A DNA stretch of 64,000 bases from Schistosoma haematobium (Eukaryota; Platyhelminthes; Trematoda; Strigeidida; Schistosomatidae), in NCBI RefSeq assembly GCF_000699445.3, contig NC_067197.1, positions 26,891,809 to 26,955,808 of the forward strand, given 5' to 3'. Position numbers and translations under genes: made by a program. A model generated the notes under the pieces. It was given only the letters and a program-made list of their open reading frames with translations, did no database searches and was not told the DNA's origin. Of the stretch, positions 1-12,704 are shown piece by piece; the stretch's first letter is position 1; each line of letters opens with the position of its first letter.

Positions 1-291
1 TATAAATGCATAGCCCCCTACCTAAGATAACACTACAGATCTCTAGGTTTCTTTTCAAAGCTTAAACTTCAAACCATTAAGTGTATACCATTTACTTCTA
101 ATGTTATGCACCTTCCTTCACACATCACTTTTGGATGTTGATTGAAATAGTCATTTTAACAACATTAAAAATTTCAATAATAAATTTCATAATGAAACGT
201 ATAATGAAATAAAATATTATGTGTATAAATATCTTACTACTCGTTTTACATCTATGTAAGAGTTTCTGAGTTGAAAAATTATAGTTGATAG
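1..291. other. AT-rich stretch, no gene seen
   Basis: No splice-supported exon, tRNA-like box or recognised repeat is visible. Open frames crossing this interval have no family resemblance and run into the neighbouring repeat. Confidence 0.5.
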
Positions 292-579
292 TCATTTTGT
301 GGTGTGTGCTACTTATATTGACATAAGTAGTAGATGATGTTAGTCGTGAACAGAATATCTGGCAGCAGAGAGACAAGAGGATCGAACAGTAAAGAATGGA
401 AACAGAGTCCAATTTGTATGAAAATGCAAGAACAATGAAGTTTGAGTCATTATGAAACAATTGATAGACATTTTGCAAATTACGTATTTACTATTTGATT
501 GTTCGATTTTATTAACAACTCCTGTAATTTTGTGTCAAATATATTCGATTGTCCCCGCTGGTGTTCTTGTTCACTACGA
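292..579 (+). repeat. ~300-bp LTR-like dispersed repeat, copy 1
   Basis: First of seven copies of one sequence in the window. It starts near ATTTTGTGGTGTGTGCTAC and ends near GTTCTTGTTCACTAC. Inside it shares a CATTTTGCAAAT...GTATTTACT block and an AATTTTGTGTCAAATA...TCGATTGTCCCC block with the other copies. A TG...CA-like outline and ~300-bp size would suit a solo LTR, but no clear target-site duplication is seen and no internal gag-pol is nearby. Open frames over it (for example 125-478 minus and 452-637 plus) are repeat-derived. Confidence 0.7.
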
Positions 580-1169
580 TTTGATAAATAGTATTTTACT
601 TACTTTAAACATGGAATGTATTGTAATCACTGATTAGACAGATGCTTGTAAATTACAACTCAATTACTTGCGATAATCATGTTCGTTTTTAAAAAAAATA
701 GTTTTAATTCATAGACTGATAGGTTAAAATGATATTTGAGAAATATAGGTTAAACCTTGTTTATTTGTTCCCTAATATAGTTCAATCTATCTGAACGTAT
801 TTAGAAGTGATTAAATTGATAATGTTTAATGAACTATATAATGGAATGCTTCATAATAATCATAATCATGAATATGTTTATATCATCTTATTAAGTAGTT
901 TCAAAATTTAATGGGAAGTAGCATATCTCTATTTGTTCTAGTCTTTTTTATATTTTAATCGATATTTTCCCGGTAATAATTCCTCATCCCAAAAACACTT
1001 TTAAACAAATTAATCTGATAACAGTGTTATTTATTTGATTTTTAAAAAAGGGCTATTTTTTCATAAATAGTTTTGTCTCATGTTTTCAACTCACCAAATA
1101 CCAATCACAGTAAATTAGAATTTGTGATTATGTAATCTTTCGAGATATGAGAAAATACTTTTAAATGAC

Positions 1170-1476
1170 TATATAACTGTGCTACTAATATCGACATAAG
1201 TAGTATATAATCAAAAGAATGTCTGGCAACAGAAGCTCAAGAGGATCGAAGAGGATGGAACGGGAACAAAAAGTAATCAGTATAGAAATGCAAGAACATT
1301 GAAGTCTGATACGGTTGACTGATATTTCGAAAGGAAACAGTTATGTTTCAGACAATTGATTGACGTTTTGCAAATGAAGTATTCACTGTATGGTTCTTAG
1401 ATTTTACTAAGGCATTCTGTAATTTTGTATTGAAATACATTCGATTGTTCCTACTTGTGTTCTCATTCACTACAAT
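1170..1476 (+). repeat. ~300-bp LTR-like dispersed repeat, copy 2
   Basis: Same family as the copy at 292-579, same strand, about 0.9 kb downstream. It has GTGCTACTAATATCGACATAAG at the left and TTCTCATTCACTACAA at the right. The sequence between the two copies (580-1169) is AT-rich and shows no retroviral-type coding sequence, so the pair is not a full LTR element. Confidence 0.7.
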
Positions 1477-2499
1477 ATATTAACTGAGTAATTTTTTCAT
1501 CTTCGAAATGTGTAAGTTTCCTTGAAATGTAACTGTTCTATAACCACTCAAGCATTCAGATATTGTTTAAATAAGAATACATTATCAAAGAGTATTAGCA
1601 AATTAGTGAAATGAAGTCAATAACTAAGTTTATTCTGTAATTTGAAGTGTTTGTTTTACTGTTTTTATTTTATTTAATGTTTAGATTGAAAACACTTAGA
1701 TTAACAAAACACTCATTTTGTAGTCGAAGTCTGGAATGATTAAGTAATAAAGCATATTTTGAAAATCTATCTATTTGATTACTGTATGGAAAATATTCTT
1801 CCATCATATGCGGGGTAAGAAATCTCATTCAAGCGCTTACAAATTGGATGTCACCTAATGAAGAATAGTAGAACTTAAACAGAAAAACATTGTTTTGGCA
1901 CAGGTATAAATAATCGATATTGTAGAATTCCTATTCTGATGATAGTTTTTACATGAATATAATCTTATCAAAACCTCTCGTAGACCATCATCTTATTGTT
2001 CCTCTCAAGGAATTTTTAAAAAAATAACTGTTTCTGGGGTATGTTACAAAAAAGTTATTTACACTCGGCAAGTTTTTTTTTACCTATTTTTATAGTTAAA
2101 TGTAATGACCTGTTTAATAATATTCTTAATCTACCTTCTTTCATATTTATATCGTCAGAACAGTAATCTATTTAAAGAATAATATTTCATCCAATTATTT
2201 CAACCGATCCGACCTCTATTTTGTTCGATTTTTTTTTCCTTTTTTTTGTTGAAAATCTATCCAACGCTAAATTATTTATACAGTTTAAATGAGTTTTCGA
2301 AATCACATTTCATAGTATTAATTTAATTGACCTGGAAAATATTCATTATTCATTGTTATTATTAATAGTTTTATTATTATTTTAAGTCTAAAGAAAGCTT
2401 GATTTCATTTTTTTCTCTCAGATGTTTAGTAATCAGGTTAATAGTTGAAGTTGAATTCATATGCTTTATAATTGATCGAAATGTATCCACAATAAAAGT

Positions 2500-2816
2500 G
2501 TAATAAATGAGAACAAAAGTAGGGACAATCAAATGTATTTCAATACAAAGTATCTTAGTAAAATTTGAGATTCATACAGTAAATACTTCCTTTGCAAAAT
2601 GTCAATCAATTAGTTAAAACCTTCATTGTTCGTTTTTCAAATGTCACTCAATCGTCTCAAACTTCATTGTACTTTCGTTTTCACACAAATCATTTCCTGT
2701 TTTCATTCTCTTTTCTTTGAACGTCTTAATCTTCCGCCTTCAGATATTTCACTTCCGATTGATGATACATACTATTTATATCTGTCGACATCAGTAGCAC
2801 ACACCGCAAAATATCA
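2500..2816 (-). repeat. ~300-bp LTR-like dispersed repeat, copy 3 (reverse)
   Basis: Reverse-oriented copy. On the plus strand it runs from AATAAATGAGAACA through the CAAATGTATTTCAATACA block to CATCAGTAGCACACACC. The 64-codon frame at 2626-2820 lies wholly inside this repeat and is not a gene. Confidence 0.72.
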
Positions 2817-2829
2817 ATAATCATACTAT

Positions 2830-3692
2830 TATTTACGAAAGAAATTACTCCTCACATTTTTTTCCAATCGTATACATTATTCTGAACCTAGATAATTCCG
2901 AAAATTCTATTTCAAAATTAATTTTAAGTACATTTTTATTCTTTGTGTAAAGAAAATATAAAGCGTTTAACACTAGGTAAGTACATAGAACTTAACTGAA
3001 AAACACAAACCATTCATGATCAATACTATAAACTTCGTAAAAATACATTATGAAGTTTCTCTTTGAATGATAAGATCTAGTATAATTGCGACTCAGATTT
3101 AATGTCAGTTAACTAATCATAGATCTTGATTTACAGTCCAAAATATACGGTATTAACGTATATGATAGCTTAGCCATTGTAGAAAAACAAATTCTGATTA
3201 ACATCAGACGTTTAATTTTATTCTTGTTTAAAAATCATTCAAATATTCAGGTGATGTGAACTGATTGCCCTTAGTTACAATTCACTGTTCAATAACAAGC
3301 TTCATTGATACTCATTAAAAATGTAATCAAGTTGAACTGATTTTAGACCATTATTTTTTGGTGCGAGTCATGTTTTATAACCTGAAATGTATATCATATA
3401 TCTTGCAATCAAGATTACGATTATATCGATTACATCATAACTATCTGTAATAGTGAAAACCAGATAGTAACTTATAAAAAACTTATAAAGAGCGCTTTCC
3501 AGTTTACGTGAATATTCGTCAATGTATGAATGAAAATTTCGACAGCAACTAGACGCTGAGTAATAGAAAGAAATCTTGTGAAACAAATTATATTTACATA
3601 GTCTCAGGAACTAGAGTTGGAATAATTCCAACCGTTCACCCAAAAACCTTGTCTGGAACTCTTTGAAGTAATAATCGGAATGAAAACTATCG

Positions 3693-3725
<33 letters not shown>

Positions 3726-4320
3726 ATAAATCTACGCTAGAATCCCAGCCAATCATCTTCAGTTGCTAATTCTAGTCTAATGTATATTCTTTGATACTTT
3801 TGATTATTATACTGAAGAAGTTGAGTGAAATGGTATAATTATTTATTCTAAAATCTTACCTAACCTTCTGGATCTCTTATAAGTATATTCAATTATGCTT
3901 AAATCAAAGTAAATTAAATAAAAATTTATTTCTTAAAATGTTCATTTTAGTCCTCTCTCAATTTCAGTGTATGTTCATACAAGAGTTTTTTAGTTATTTT
4001 AAAGTCTTTTATACAGAAATCAACCATTCATAGTTTAAATTACATATTCCATTAAAAGAATATACATATTAACTAATCTACAATCTTTTCATAATCCATT
4101 TAAAGAAAATCCCAACCGGTGCACACTTATGAGTAAGACTGTATTGGAATTATTATCATGGAATTTTACAAAACAAACAATTCAATGAAAACAGTTTAAC
4201 TCTGTTGACTAGTGAGGCAATGTGATAAGATACTTAGATTGCTTCTTCATTTAAGTTGTATAGATTAAAATCAAATAATTCGAAAATATTTATGAAACTA
4301 ACTCTGCATATTCATTTAAC
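2830..4320. other. Intergenic, no gene seen; one (TA)n tract
   Basis: AT-rich sequence without recognised exons. Its only repeat is a dinucleotide TA run at about 3692-3719. The 72-codon minus frame at 3368-3586 has no family features. Confidence 0.5.
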
Positions 4321-4329
4321 TAATATAAA

Positions 4330-4413
4330 CGTCCAGGACAGGGATAAACGGAGCGTGCTGGTGGGCGGCCTATGCTCGTCCACGAGAAGTAACAGGCGTA
4401 AGTAAGTAAGTAA
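4330..4413 (+). mobile_element. 3' tail of an RTE-type non-LTR retrotransposon
   Basis: Reading the plus strand gives a short stretch like the extreme C-terminus of schistosome RTE (SR2-like) elements: VQDRDKRSVLVGGLCSST then RSNRRK and a stop. It is followed directly by a TAAG-type short tandem repeat, the kind of 3' end RTE elements have. The same terminus occurs in reverse near 7230 in this window. Only about 80 bp remain, so it is a 5'-truncated insertion. Confidence 0.7.
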
Positions 4414-5293
4414 TATATACCATTATTTAAAAATATTCTTCAACAATTAAAAATAATAGAAATGAATTATTTTGACAGGTAATGAACTTTCAAGGTACAT
4501 TTACACTGATCCTTTTAAAAAGAAAAAATATCTATTTGAAATTATATCAAAAAACCATCTCTTTGAGTAAACTATGATGACGTCCAATTATTAATCTAAA
4601 CCAGACATCAAAATAACCTCTCATCATATATATAAACTTACAGTTTAACTCAGTAGGTAACACTCCTATAATTTAAATTTACTATTTATTCTTTTCATTA
4701 TTATTATTTTGTAGAAACATCATTATCACCATCTACTGCTCAGAATAAGTATTTTCTTGCATAATTATAAAATTCAGCACGAAACTATTACAAATACATA
4801 TTCTTCTAAACTGCGTAGACCTGAATTCATAACTTTTTGTGTTGTTTTTTATCAGAAACTGTAATTCTATATGTTTACAATACTTTTCTTCAAGATTACT
4901 TCATTTCACTAATTGATGTTTAGAAGAAAGGAAAACTCTAGTTGATTACGTTAAACGTTAAACGTTAAACTTTCAAACGCAGTGTTATTTCACTGCAAAT
5001 TGATTCACCTTTGAATAATTACCAAATTTGAACTTGTTTAAACCATCTATTACTAACTTAATCCTATCAGTTAAATTCTAATGTGTCCATTAGTGAAGAA
5101 AGATTCTCTATAACTTAACATTAACATGACTTAACAGTCTTTACTACAGTGTAATAGTAATATTATTATCATCATCAATATTCGGTTACGGAATTTTATA
5201 ATAAGGATTGAAAACTTACCCGTTAATAGCCGGATCATTTTGAGGAAAAAACTTGTTTTGTAACTTAAATAAGTATGGGAAAATAAATATAAA

Positions 5294-5331
5294 TCTATAT
5301 ATATATATATATCTATATATATATATATACG
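5294..5331. repeat. Interrupted (TA)n microsatellite
   Basis: Two TA runs separated by a single C. Confidence 0.9.
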
Positions 5332-5732
5332 TATATTACTCCATACACTATATGGAGAAAATTAAATCTCTATTTATATGTTAAATATGCCGTATATTTG
5401 CAAATGAATTTCATTGGCCAGTTATTTTAATTATTCATTATTACTCAAACCAATCACTTGATTTACAGTAAATAAAACACATTTTGCAACAACAACAATT
5501 CCGACCGAATTAAATGCAAGTAAACAAACATGGTGGTCTAGCTTCAATTGACTCATAATCTCAACTGTTGAAACAAACAAATATTTTAAAAAAAATACTA
5601 AGTAGTCTAAAGTATGGTAAATACAAAGTTTATCTGAAACAAATAGCATTACATAAATAGAAACAATTAAGAAAGTAGGCATATTATTTTTGATGAACAT
5701 GTGTTTTGCACATTAAGGCTAATGACATTTTC

Positions 5733-5922
5733 ACAATTCAGTAGTCTAATAGTTGAATTCATAAGTCGATTAAAGCTAGATCATCATGGAAAACCTAAAA
5801 GCACCGAACGTCCGTTTCGTCCTCTTACGGTACTCCTCAGCAGTGCGCATTCACAATCCCGCACACGGGACTCGAACTATTGAGTTAACACAATCTCCAC
5901 AAACCCCCATTCTGATAAAAAT
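5733..5922 (-). mobile_element. HHR-bearing tRNA-derived element, reverse, with outward tails
   Basis: On the plus strand the reverse tail (AATAGTTGAATTCATAAGTCG... GATCATCATGGAAAACC) is followed by the HHR in reverse. A short box-B remnant (GGGACTCGAAC) comes next, then a forward tail end (CAATCTCCACAAACCCCC ATTCTGATA). Both ends are therefore tail sequence pointing outward. The frame at 5701-5883 is derived from the element. Confidence 0.75.
5801..5846 (-). ncRNA. Hammerhead ribozyme, minimal stem III
   Basis: Read on the minus strand: stem I GCACTG, core CTGAGGA, stem II, GAAA, a minimal stem III, then stem I closing strand CGGTGC (six pairs, one G-U). The cleavage triplet is GTT rather than GTC, still NUH. 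Stem II has one mismatch (A opposite G). All conserved core bases are present, so weak activity is possible. Confidence 0.7.
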
Positions 5923-6488
5923 TCAATAGTTGTTAATTGCTTAAGTCAATCACATCAGTGTACTGAGATTAATTTAATGTATTCAGCGTAGATATGATTC
6001 GTACATTCCACATCATGTGGCAAATTTTCCAAATGAAGTTAATAATGTTATAAATGTCCAAGAACAATGAATCTACACAATTTTAGTTATTATATTTTGT
6101 TATAAGAAACAGTTGTTAATAATTTATGATACTGATCTTAGTAAATTAGTAAATAATATTAAAAAGTGGCTCACTGAGTGTGATCATGGTCTGGCAGACC
6201 CTGTTTAACTTCCTCCATCACTCGACATTTCTTCATATATTCGCGTAAGAATAAGATCATTTTAAGTATGAATTACGAAGCACAAAAACTCAGATATCAG
6301 TTACAAAAGGTGTAAAACAAGGGATAGATTTTAGATACCATCCGTGTTTGCTTGGTAGAGACCGGAATACCGGATTTCTAATAGTGACTTGGCAAATAAT
6401 CATCTGTCACGGCTTAATACATGATTTTATAATAAATTATCAGCCATTTTAGCTAGTCTTTCATGCGCTCTAGCTAGTCAAATAATAA

Positions 6489-6491
<3 letters not shown>

Positions 6492-6546
<55 letters not shown>
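6492..6546. repeat. (TA)n microsatellite
   Basis: Uninterrupted TA dinucleotide run of about 55 bp. Confidence 0.95.
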
Positions 6547-6548
<2 letters not shown>

Positions 6549-7229
6549 ATCAAATAAACTATTCGCGTGATCCATTGAAGAATTTCATGAATACATATTC
6601 TAACATTGATTTTGTCAAGAAAAGGTGTTAAACTTGAACACGTCTATAGGGTTCGGGACATCTAATTGTCATTTGAATTCCACGTTTAATAACAAAAGTT
6701 GTAACTTATGTCTTTTACAGACAACTTGTGGTTGTCGAGAATGATAGGAGATTAATCTGAGTGAATAGTTATCGATGTTTTCAAATTTCAGATTAGCAAT
6801 AATGTGTAAAAATAACTAAATAATTATTCAAGTTATTTTCAACTTCTACAATCTAACATTCTGATAATGGTATACCGGAAGTTATATTCTACTGCTTTCT
6901 AAGTTAAAGTTCTAAAATTCTCAAAAGGATTTGAAGGCTACAAAAAATTATTTGACTGTTTTCTGATGCTGAATATCTTAGAGGAGAATGAGCTATGACA
7001 GCCTCCAGACAATTACGCAAAAGTATTTTCATTATTCCTATAAGAACAAAAAATACTAGAACCTGAGTTGTAAAATATTGTCTATTTATTAAAAGGTGCA
7101 ACTAGGATATGTCAGTTAGTAATGTATCAAGCTTTTGAATATTATTTTCGATTACCATGAATAAAAATGTGAATCTGAAGAAAATGAATTTGCTTATAAT
7201 ATGAAATGACATTTCTATATGTTTGCCTT

Positions 7230-7660
7230 ATACTTACTTACTTAATTACGCCTGTAACTCACAATGGAGCATGGGCCGTCGACCAGCATTCCCCAACCCA
7301 CTTTATCCTGGGCCTTCCATTTTATTTCCATCCAATTCTTGTTCATTTTACTCATGTCTTTCTCCATTTCCCGGCGTAATGTGTTCTTTGGTCTTCCTCT
7401 GTTTCTTTAGCCTTGAGGACTCCGTGTGAAAGCTTGCCTTGTGACGCAGTTGGGTTTCTTATTCACTTCTAGCGTTTCTTCCTGATTTCTTCCCCCGCTG
7501 GGATCTGGTTTGTTCTTTCCCACAGTAGGTTGTTGCTAATAATGTCTGGTCAACGCATCCGAAGTATTTCGCGTGGACAACTGTTAATAAACACCCGTAT
7601 TTTCTGGATGATGGCTTTCGTAGTTCTCCAGGTTTCCGCCCCATATAGTAGAACTTTGTT
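7230..7660 (-). mobile_element. RTE-type retrotransposon C-terminus, degenerate
   Basis: Minus-strand reading gives, in broken frames, the C-terminal part of an RTE (SR2-like) polyprotein downstream of the reverse-transcriptase core. Visible landmarks include SPNCVTRQAFTR-like, NRGRPKNTLRREMEKDM, and a VGWGMLVDGPCS-like ending beside the TAAG-type tail at 7231-7245. It has several stops and frame changes. The two small frames here (7223-7429 plus and 7459-7644 minus) are by-products of this remnant. Catalytic RT motifs lie upstream of the preserved part and are absent. Confidence 0.75.
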
Positions 7661-7937
7661 TCAGATTTGCCTTATACTTCAAACAGTTTTGTTGATTTAT
7701 GCAAACTGAACTATGAAGCAGCTTGCAATTAAGTTATAAAAATTGGAAACGTTTTATAGCATATCAATTTATGATACAATTCACTGGAGGTCGGATTAAG
7801 ATTTATAGCTCATAATGCCCTTATGTTGCCAAGAAAAGTAGAATCTAGATTGAAATAGTCTTGAAAATGACGTTAGCACTCATTGAATTCCTTCGCTAAG
7901 AAATAAAAATAAAATAACTTTACGAAAATTAATGTTA

Positions 7938-8155
7938 ATATCTTTAATAATTGAATTTATGAGCCAATTGAAGTTAGACCATCATAGAAAACCTGGAAGC
8001 ACTAGACGGCCGTTTCTTCCTATTACGAGACTCCCCAGCACAGCGCTCATCCACGATCACGCCGCGGGCTTGGGACCCTATCCCTATCGGTCTCACGCTA
8101 GCGCTTATCCTCTAAACCATGGAGCCGTCATCCAACAATGATAATGTTTAACTTC
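7938..8155 (-). mobile_element. HHR-bearing tRNA-derived element, reverse
   Basis: Order on the plus strand: reverse tail (GTTAGACCATCATAGAAAACC), reverse HHR at about 8000-8045, reverse tRNA-like part ending AAACCATGGAGCCGTCATCC. The HHR core reads CTGGGGA instead of CTGANGA (A6 to G), which should abolish cleavage. It faces the next copy 5'-to-5'. Confidence 0.75.
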
Positions 8156-8189
8156 AACTAATCCACGAAACTGAGCCACCGTTTGCAAT

Positions 8190-8330
8190 TGTCTTAGAAT
8201 CCCGAGGGGCGGGATCGTGAATGCGCACTGCTGAGGAGTCGCACAATAGGAAGAAACGGCCGTCTAGTGCTTTCAGGTTTTCCATGATGATCTAGCTTCA
8301 TGAACTCAACTATTAAATCACCATAATATT
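8190..8330 (+). mobile_element. HHR-bearing element, forward partner of an inverted pair
   Basis: It begins in the region before the HHR (GGGGCGGGATCGTGAATGCG) and continues through the HHR and a tail ending near TTCACAAAAATCCC. It lies immediately right of a reverse copy, so the two tails point outward and the 5' parts meet near 8160-8190. Confidence 0.75.
8225..8270 (+). ncRNA. Hammerhead ribozyme with damaged stem II
   Basis: Stem I GCACTG pairs with TAGTGC (one G-U). Core CTGAGGA and GAAA are intact and the cleavage triplet is GTC. Stem II reads GTCG against GGAA in place of GTCC/GGAC, so folding is compromised. Confidence 0.65.
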
Positions 8331-8334
8331 CACA

Positions 8335-9170
8335 AAAATCCCTTCTTATAATACTCAGTAATTATTCTATAGATGCTTTACTTTTATGTATGTTTTGTGA
8401 ACGGTTCAATATACATATATGTATATTCCTTTCATTAATGTAATTATGTTTAAATTAGATTTTTTGGAATGAGATTGGTACAAAACAACTACACCCTATA
8501 CCCAAATTACAGAAAATGTTCATTTGCAAACAAAAACATTTAAATTTTTATACAAAATAATGCAGAAAAAAAAGATTAAAATACATTTTGACCTGATTTA
8601 TCATGATATGATATTATTCTTAACAAACTGAATGACATACATTAGAACATCATAATGAGCTGGTGTAAATGTATATCTTAGTAAATGATCCATTGAATTC
8701 TAGGTAGTTTCACCAACAACAACAAAGGTAATTTTGTGTATAAGAAATATATATTTTTCTATTCACTATATGTTACTACTTCACGAGTACTGTGAAAAGA
8801 CTATACATAAAAAACGTGGATAAATAATCACTCATAAATAGTAACATACAGTTTTGTTATTTACTATTTGTCATGTAAATTTATTAATACTCATGGAATA
8901 ATTATGAAAATTAGAGCTCAGGATTTCATCTTTCTTGTTTAATCTATTTCGAATAAGACTGAAAATCTTGATTAACCTTTTTCATGGTTAGTTTTATAAT
9001 TATAGATTCTCTTAAAAACTAAATAAAGTATTCTCAAGTTAAGAAGAAAACATACTATTTTCGAATAATAAATTCACAAACCTAAGAATATTCCATTCAA
9101 CGGACCTAGAAAGATATTGCTACTTATTTATTACTTGTTAGTTGAGATCTCGTTCAAATATAAATTATAT
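8335..9170. other. Intergenic, nothing recognised
   Basis: AT-rich sequence with no repeat, exon or RNA gene that I can identify. Confidence 0.5.
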
Positions 9171-9174
9171 GATT

Positions 9175-9404
9175 GAGACCATGAACCGATTGATGTTAGA
9201 CCACCATTGAAAACCTGAAAGCAATGGATGGCCGTTTTGTCTGTTTGTGGGGTTCCCCAGCAGTGCGCATCCAAGATCTCGCTCACCGGGCCCACACGCG
9301 CGCAAACGCCATAACCAGTGGAGCTAATCCATGTCGGGTGGAGACAGGTATCTACCTCAGTACAATAGACGGTAGTGGCGCAGTTTCGTGGATTGGTTGG
9401 GGTT
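9175..9404 (-). mobile_element. HHR-bearing element, reverse, degenerate
   Basis: Reverse tail (CCGATTGATGTTAGACCACC), then a dead HHR: CTGGGGA for the core and CAAAA where GAAA should be. After this comes part of the ~150-bp 5' region (GGGTGGAGACAGGTATCTACC, then ...GTGGATTGGTTGGGG). The 60-codon frame at 9224-9406 is derived from it. Confidence 0.7.
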
Positions 9405-9530
9405 AGACATTGACACCGTTAGATGCTGGTCTAGTGGTCTAGAGTTGAAGCCTTCGCGCGCCAGACCGATAGGTCCTGGGTTCGATTCTCCCGAGGTGGG
9501 ATCGTGGATGCTCACCGCTGAGGAGTCTCA
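9405..9530 (+). mobile_element. HHR-bearing element, forward, truncated inside the HHR
   Basis: It contains GACATTGACACCGTTAGATGC, a tRNA-like box A region (TCTAGTGGTCTAGAG), a clear box B (CTGGGTTCGATTCTC), and the start of an HHR (CACCGCTGAGGAGTCTCATA). It stops after the first half of stem II, with no GAAA or tail. Confidence 0.75.
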
Positions 9531-9539
9531 TATCAACTA

Positions 9540-11335
9540 ACTTATTCAATCGTGAATAAAGTGAAATGAATTACTGTCTTTCTCAAAAAGTCTAAAGACT
9601 TCACTTGTAATTAATTAATCGAAATGTTTGTTAATCGAAATAACTTGAAACATTTTAGTTACTTTAAACGATATTTAAAAAACATAAAATGTAAACATCT
9701 TATATGATTACTATCTATTCTCATTCTTAATTAAGTTATTCACAGTTCATTTCAAATTTCTATGTTTTGTTGTCATCTAAATCCAATATCGAGAGTATTT
9801 AGTAAATCAAAGTTTTTTTGAATGTTTATAGTGTCGATTATTATGTTAAGCTCATATACCTTATTCCAGCTTTCGGACAGCCTAATCTATTCATCCTACT
9901 TGAGTCACATTCTGACCTTGTTAATTATTCGCTTATCAATCTTGACTGTTTTTATATGAGCGCGTGTGTGTGTGTACGTTTCTTATCCTATTACTCATCA
10001 CATGTCTGTAACTTACTTTTGTGTAACTGTAAGTATTGATTAACGCTTGACTAAAGGGGAGTTAGATTACCTCCACTTCGTGTCGTTTCTCTTCTCTCTA
10101 TTTCATTCGCTTCATATACAAAATATATGTATTCAAAAGTCCATTCTCGTTATTTGACTTATCTAAATCCGTTATTGACTAACGCGATTAAAGTCGATGA
10201 TTATATACGAGGCTAGGCGACATATATATTTCAACAACAATCATCATTATGATCACCTTGGAGTCAGATCTCGAGCCACTAAAGTGAAGAGCCCTTTCGA
10301 CAACATCATTCGATAAAAATGATGACACAATTAAAGGGCCCCATATGTTCATATATATCATTAATGTGATATTATCTAGCTGATAATGTTGCTATGCATT
10401 TTAACATACGTATAGTAATATAGAGAATATTTTTTAAAAAAAACCAAATAAGACAATCAATAAATGATTTTATTGTCTAACCATTTCTTTCAACTTTGTT
10501 CATTAATAATCTGAATGGAATGAAGTAATAAAATTCAACATAATAAGTTGAAAATTTATTATTACTGAAACAGTAAGATACAAAACTTACAATGTTTTAA
10601 GATCTACTGGAGATGAAAACAATCAAATACAACTTATTGAGTTGCATCGACGGTAATCACGATTCTTGTACAGTACTGTAGTTATATTTTTTAAGATTGC
10701 AAAACTGATTATAATTTTTTTAAAATATAGTTGTTCAAAGTCTATTTCAAGAACAAAGTCAACTACTTATTAATTGAATGACATTATATTGTAAATAGTT
10801 GCTACAGTATGATTATTTAAATAAGAATTGTTTTCTCGCAGCCAATCAAATCCAGAACTCATTTTTGGCATGAATTTATATGCATCTTTTAGTTCACTTT
10901 TAACAGAATCATTTAATCAGAAATACTGTTTAATTCAACTTTTAAAGTAGTCATATTTAAGCAAACTTAACTGCGGTACATCTTATGTCTAATGTTAATT
11001 TACATCTTTGTTTTCTTTCATTTATTCTGATTATGTAATTAAAGTATAATAGTACATTTAACGAAACATCTAAAGGTTCTTAACTATTTCTATTAAATAA
11101 ACTTAACATTTTAAATTTCTGCATTATAATGATGTAAATTCATTACCAATAACTTAAGATTTACAAATACCATCAGATACAATAAAAAACTTTTTTTTAT
11201 TGTTGCTATGAAAAAAAATCAATAGTTTCAACATATATTTTCACTATGATAAATTATGTCTTGTCATAATTCATTGGATAAAGTTTTATCTCCATGTTGA
11301 ATGACAGATGTAGATCAAATAAATTAGATATTCTA
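9540..11335. other. Intergenic, no gene seen
   Basis: Nearly 1.8 kb of AT-rich sequence with no recognised exon or repeat. The 73-codon frame at 9818-10039 has no family resemblance and lies in low-complexity sequence. Confidence 0.5.
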
Positions 11336-11339
11336 TAAT

Positions 11340-11595
11340 AAAAAAAATAACAAACATTTTGATGAAGTCTTGTTCTCTGAGCTGGATGGTTTAGTCGTGG
11401 AGCTTCCATCGTTCTTCTGAACGACATCATCAGCACAAACTTCAGATAGAAGTGAAGTGTCCGAATTTCTCCATATGCACTTCACAACTTGTTCTGTACA
11501 CCTAGACGTTGATTGGTTCTTATTGACCTTAAATTTGTCATTGTTTACTTCTTTCGTTTGATTGTGTCCCCCATTAGTAACAAACATTTGCACTA
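11340..11595 (-). mobile_element. PLE 3'-terminal fragment
   Basis: The minus frame contains NQTKEVNNDKFKVNKNQ, then WRNSDTSLLSEVCADDVVQ and STTKPSSSENKTSSK. Its close relatives occur at 35835-36362 and 36350-36625 of this window, where one copy is joined to a GIY-YIG-like endonuclease segment typical of PLEs. This copy is only the extreme 3' end of the element. The overlapping frame 11254-11436 is a shadow. Confidence 0.65.
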
Positions 11596-11817
11596 TTCTG
11601 TAGGAAGTGACTGTATTAAAAAAGCTTTTTCATTCACTGACAGACATTCTGTATTTTAAACAACTAACCACAAAGACATTAAACAATTTTTTAACCATAG
11701 AATATATGTGAAAAAGTGCTTTATGATTTCACTGTGGATTTTTGAGAAAAAATCTAACTAATACCTTATATTTTCACAATCGAACATACAAGTTGATCTA
11801 GGCTAGATTAACGTTGG

Positions 11818-11990
11818 ATAACTGGTAGCACTAGACTGATGTTTCGTCCTTGTGTGGGACTCCTCAGCAGTGGGCATTCATAATCCTGCCGGCTTAAACT
11901 GAACCTAAAACGTATCGGTCTTGCTCGAAAAGGCTTAACTCCTGAACCATTGAGCCGGCATTCAACGGTGTTCATGTGTAACTTCAACTA
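11818..11990 (-). mobile_element. HHR-bearing tRNA-derived element, reverse
   Basis: The plus strand shows the reverse HHR, then the reverse tRNA-like part (GGCTTAACTCCTGAACCATT GAGCCGGCATTCAACGG) and the reversed 5' region (GTGTAACTTCAACTAATCC). The tail side is short (AACTGGTAGCACTAG). Confidence 0.75.
11828..11873 (-). ncRNA. Hammerhead ribozyme, core intact
   Basis: Minus strand: core CTGAGGA, stem II GTCC closing with GGAC, GAAA and cleavage triplet GTC. Stem I is weakened at its outer end (CCACTG against TAGTGC), and stem III (ACATCAGT) is only partly complementary. Confidence 0.65.
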
Positions 11991-11999
11991 ATCCAATCC

Positions 12000-12700
12000 T
12001 AAAATAGAATATTAGTTTTAAAATCAATTTCGGCTAAATAATATCAATGATTAAAGTATGAATGATATTTACTTCTAGTTATATTTGTAACAATTAAAAA
12101 GCTTAATTTTATGCATCACAGATGGTAACAGAATTTCAGTATGACTTTAACTTATAAAGCAAATATATTAAATTTTTGTTTATTTACTTTTTCTAAACTA
12201 TAAATATCTGAGAGTAACTAATCATAAATTTAAAATATTTTATGTATCTATCCTCATCACGATGTCTAGTTTCCTTATATTCATACTACACATTATGATT
12301 TTCTCTGCTCTATTTCATATAGCATTATTAGTTTCACAATGAATCTATAATGAACTTGTAAAATTTTGAACGTTTTTTTTCTTCCTCAGTACAGACTACT
12401 TATTTTTTTTAAAAAAAAACGGGGTGCGGTAATATGCATCTTTTAATAATAAAAATAAAGTTGAATTAAAAAACATTCACTTCAACTAGACTATAATTAT
12501 AATTAATTGTTTACGAAACAAATATACTACTGATTAATTTGTTAAATTCATAACAAATGAAATGGAACTGTAACAGTAACGCAAATTTATTTCTAATAAT
12601 TACACTTGAATGAAAATTGCTATTTAATTCATAATTAATAAACAATGAAAAACCCGCGAAACTAAAACTTCAGTGAAGCCTAAACATCAGAATATTATGT
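12000..12700. other. Intergenic, nothing recognised
   Basis: AT-rich with homopolymer runs and no supported feature. Confidence 0.45.
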
Positions 12701-12704
12701 CAAT

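Noticed and set aside
292..1476. The two same-strand LTR-like copies as a complete LTR retrotransposon.
   Set aside because: Only ~590 bp lies between them and it has no gag-pol-like coding sequence.
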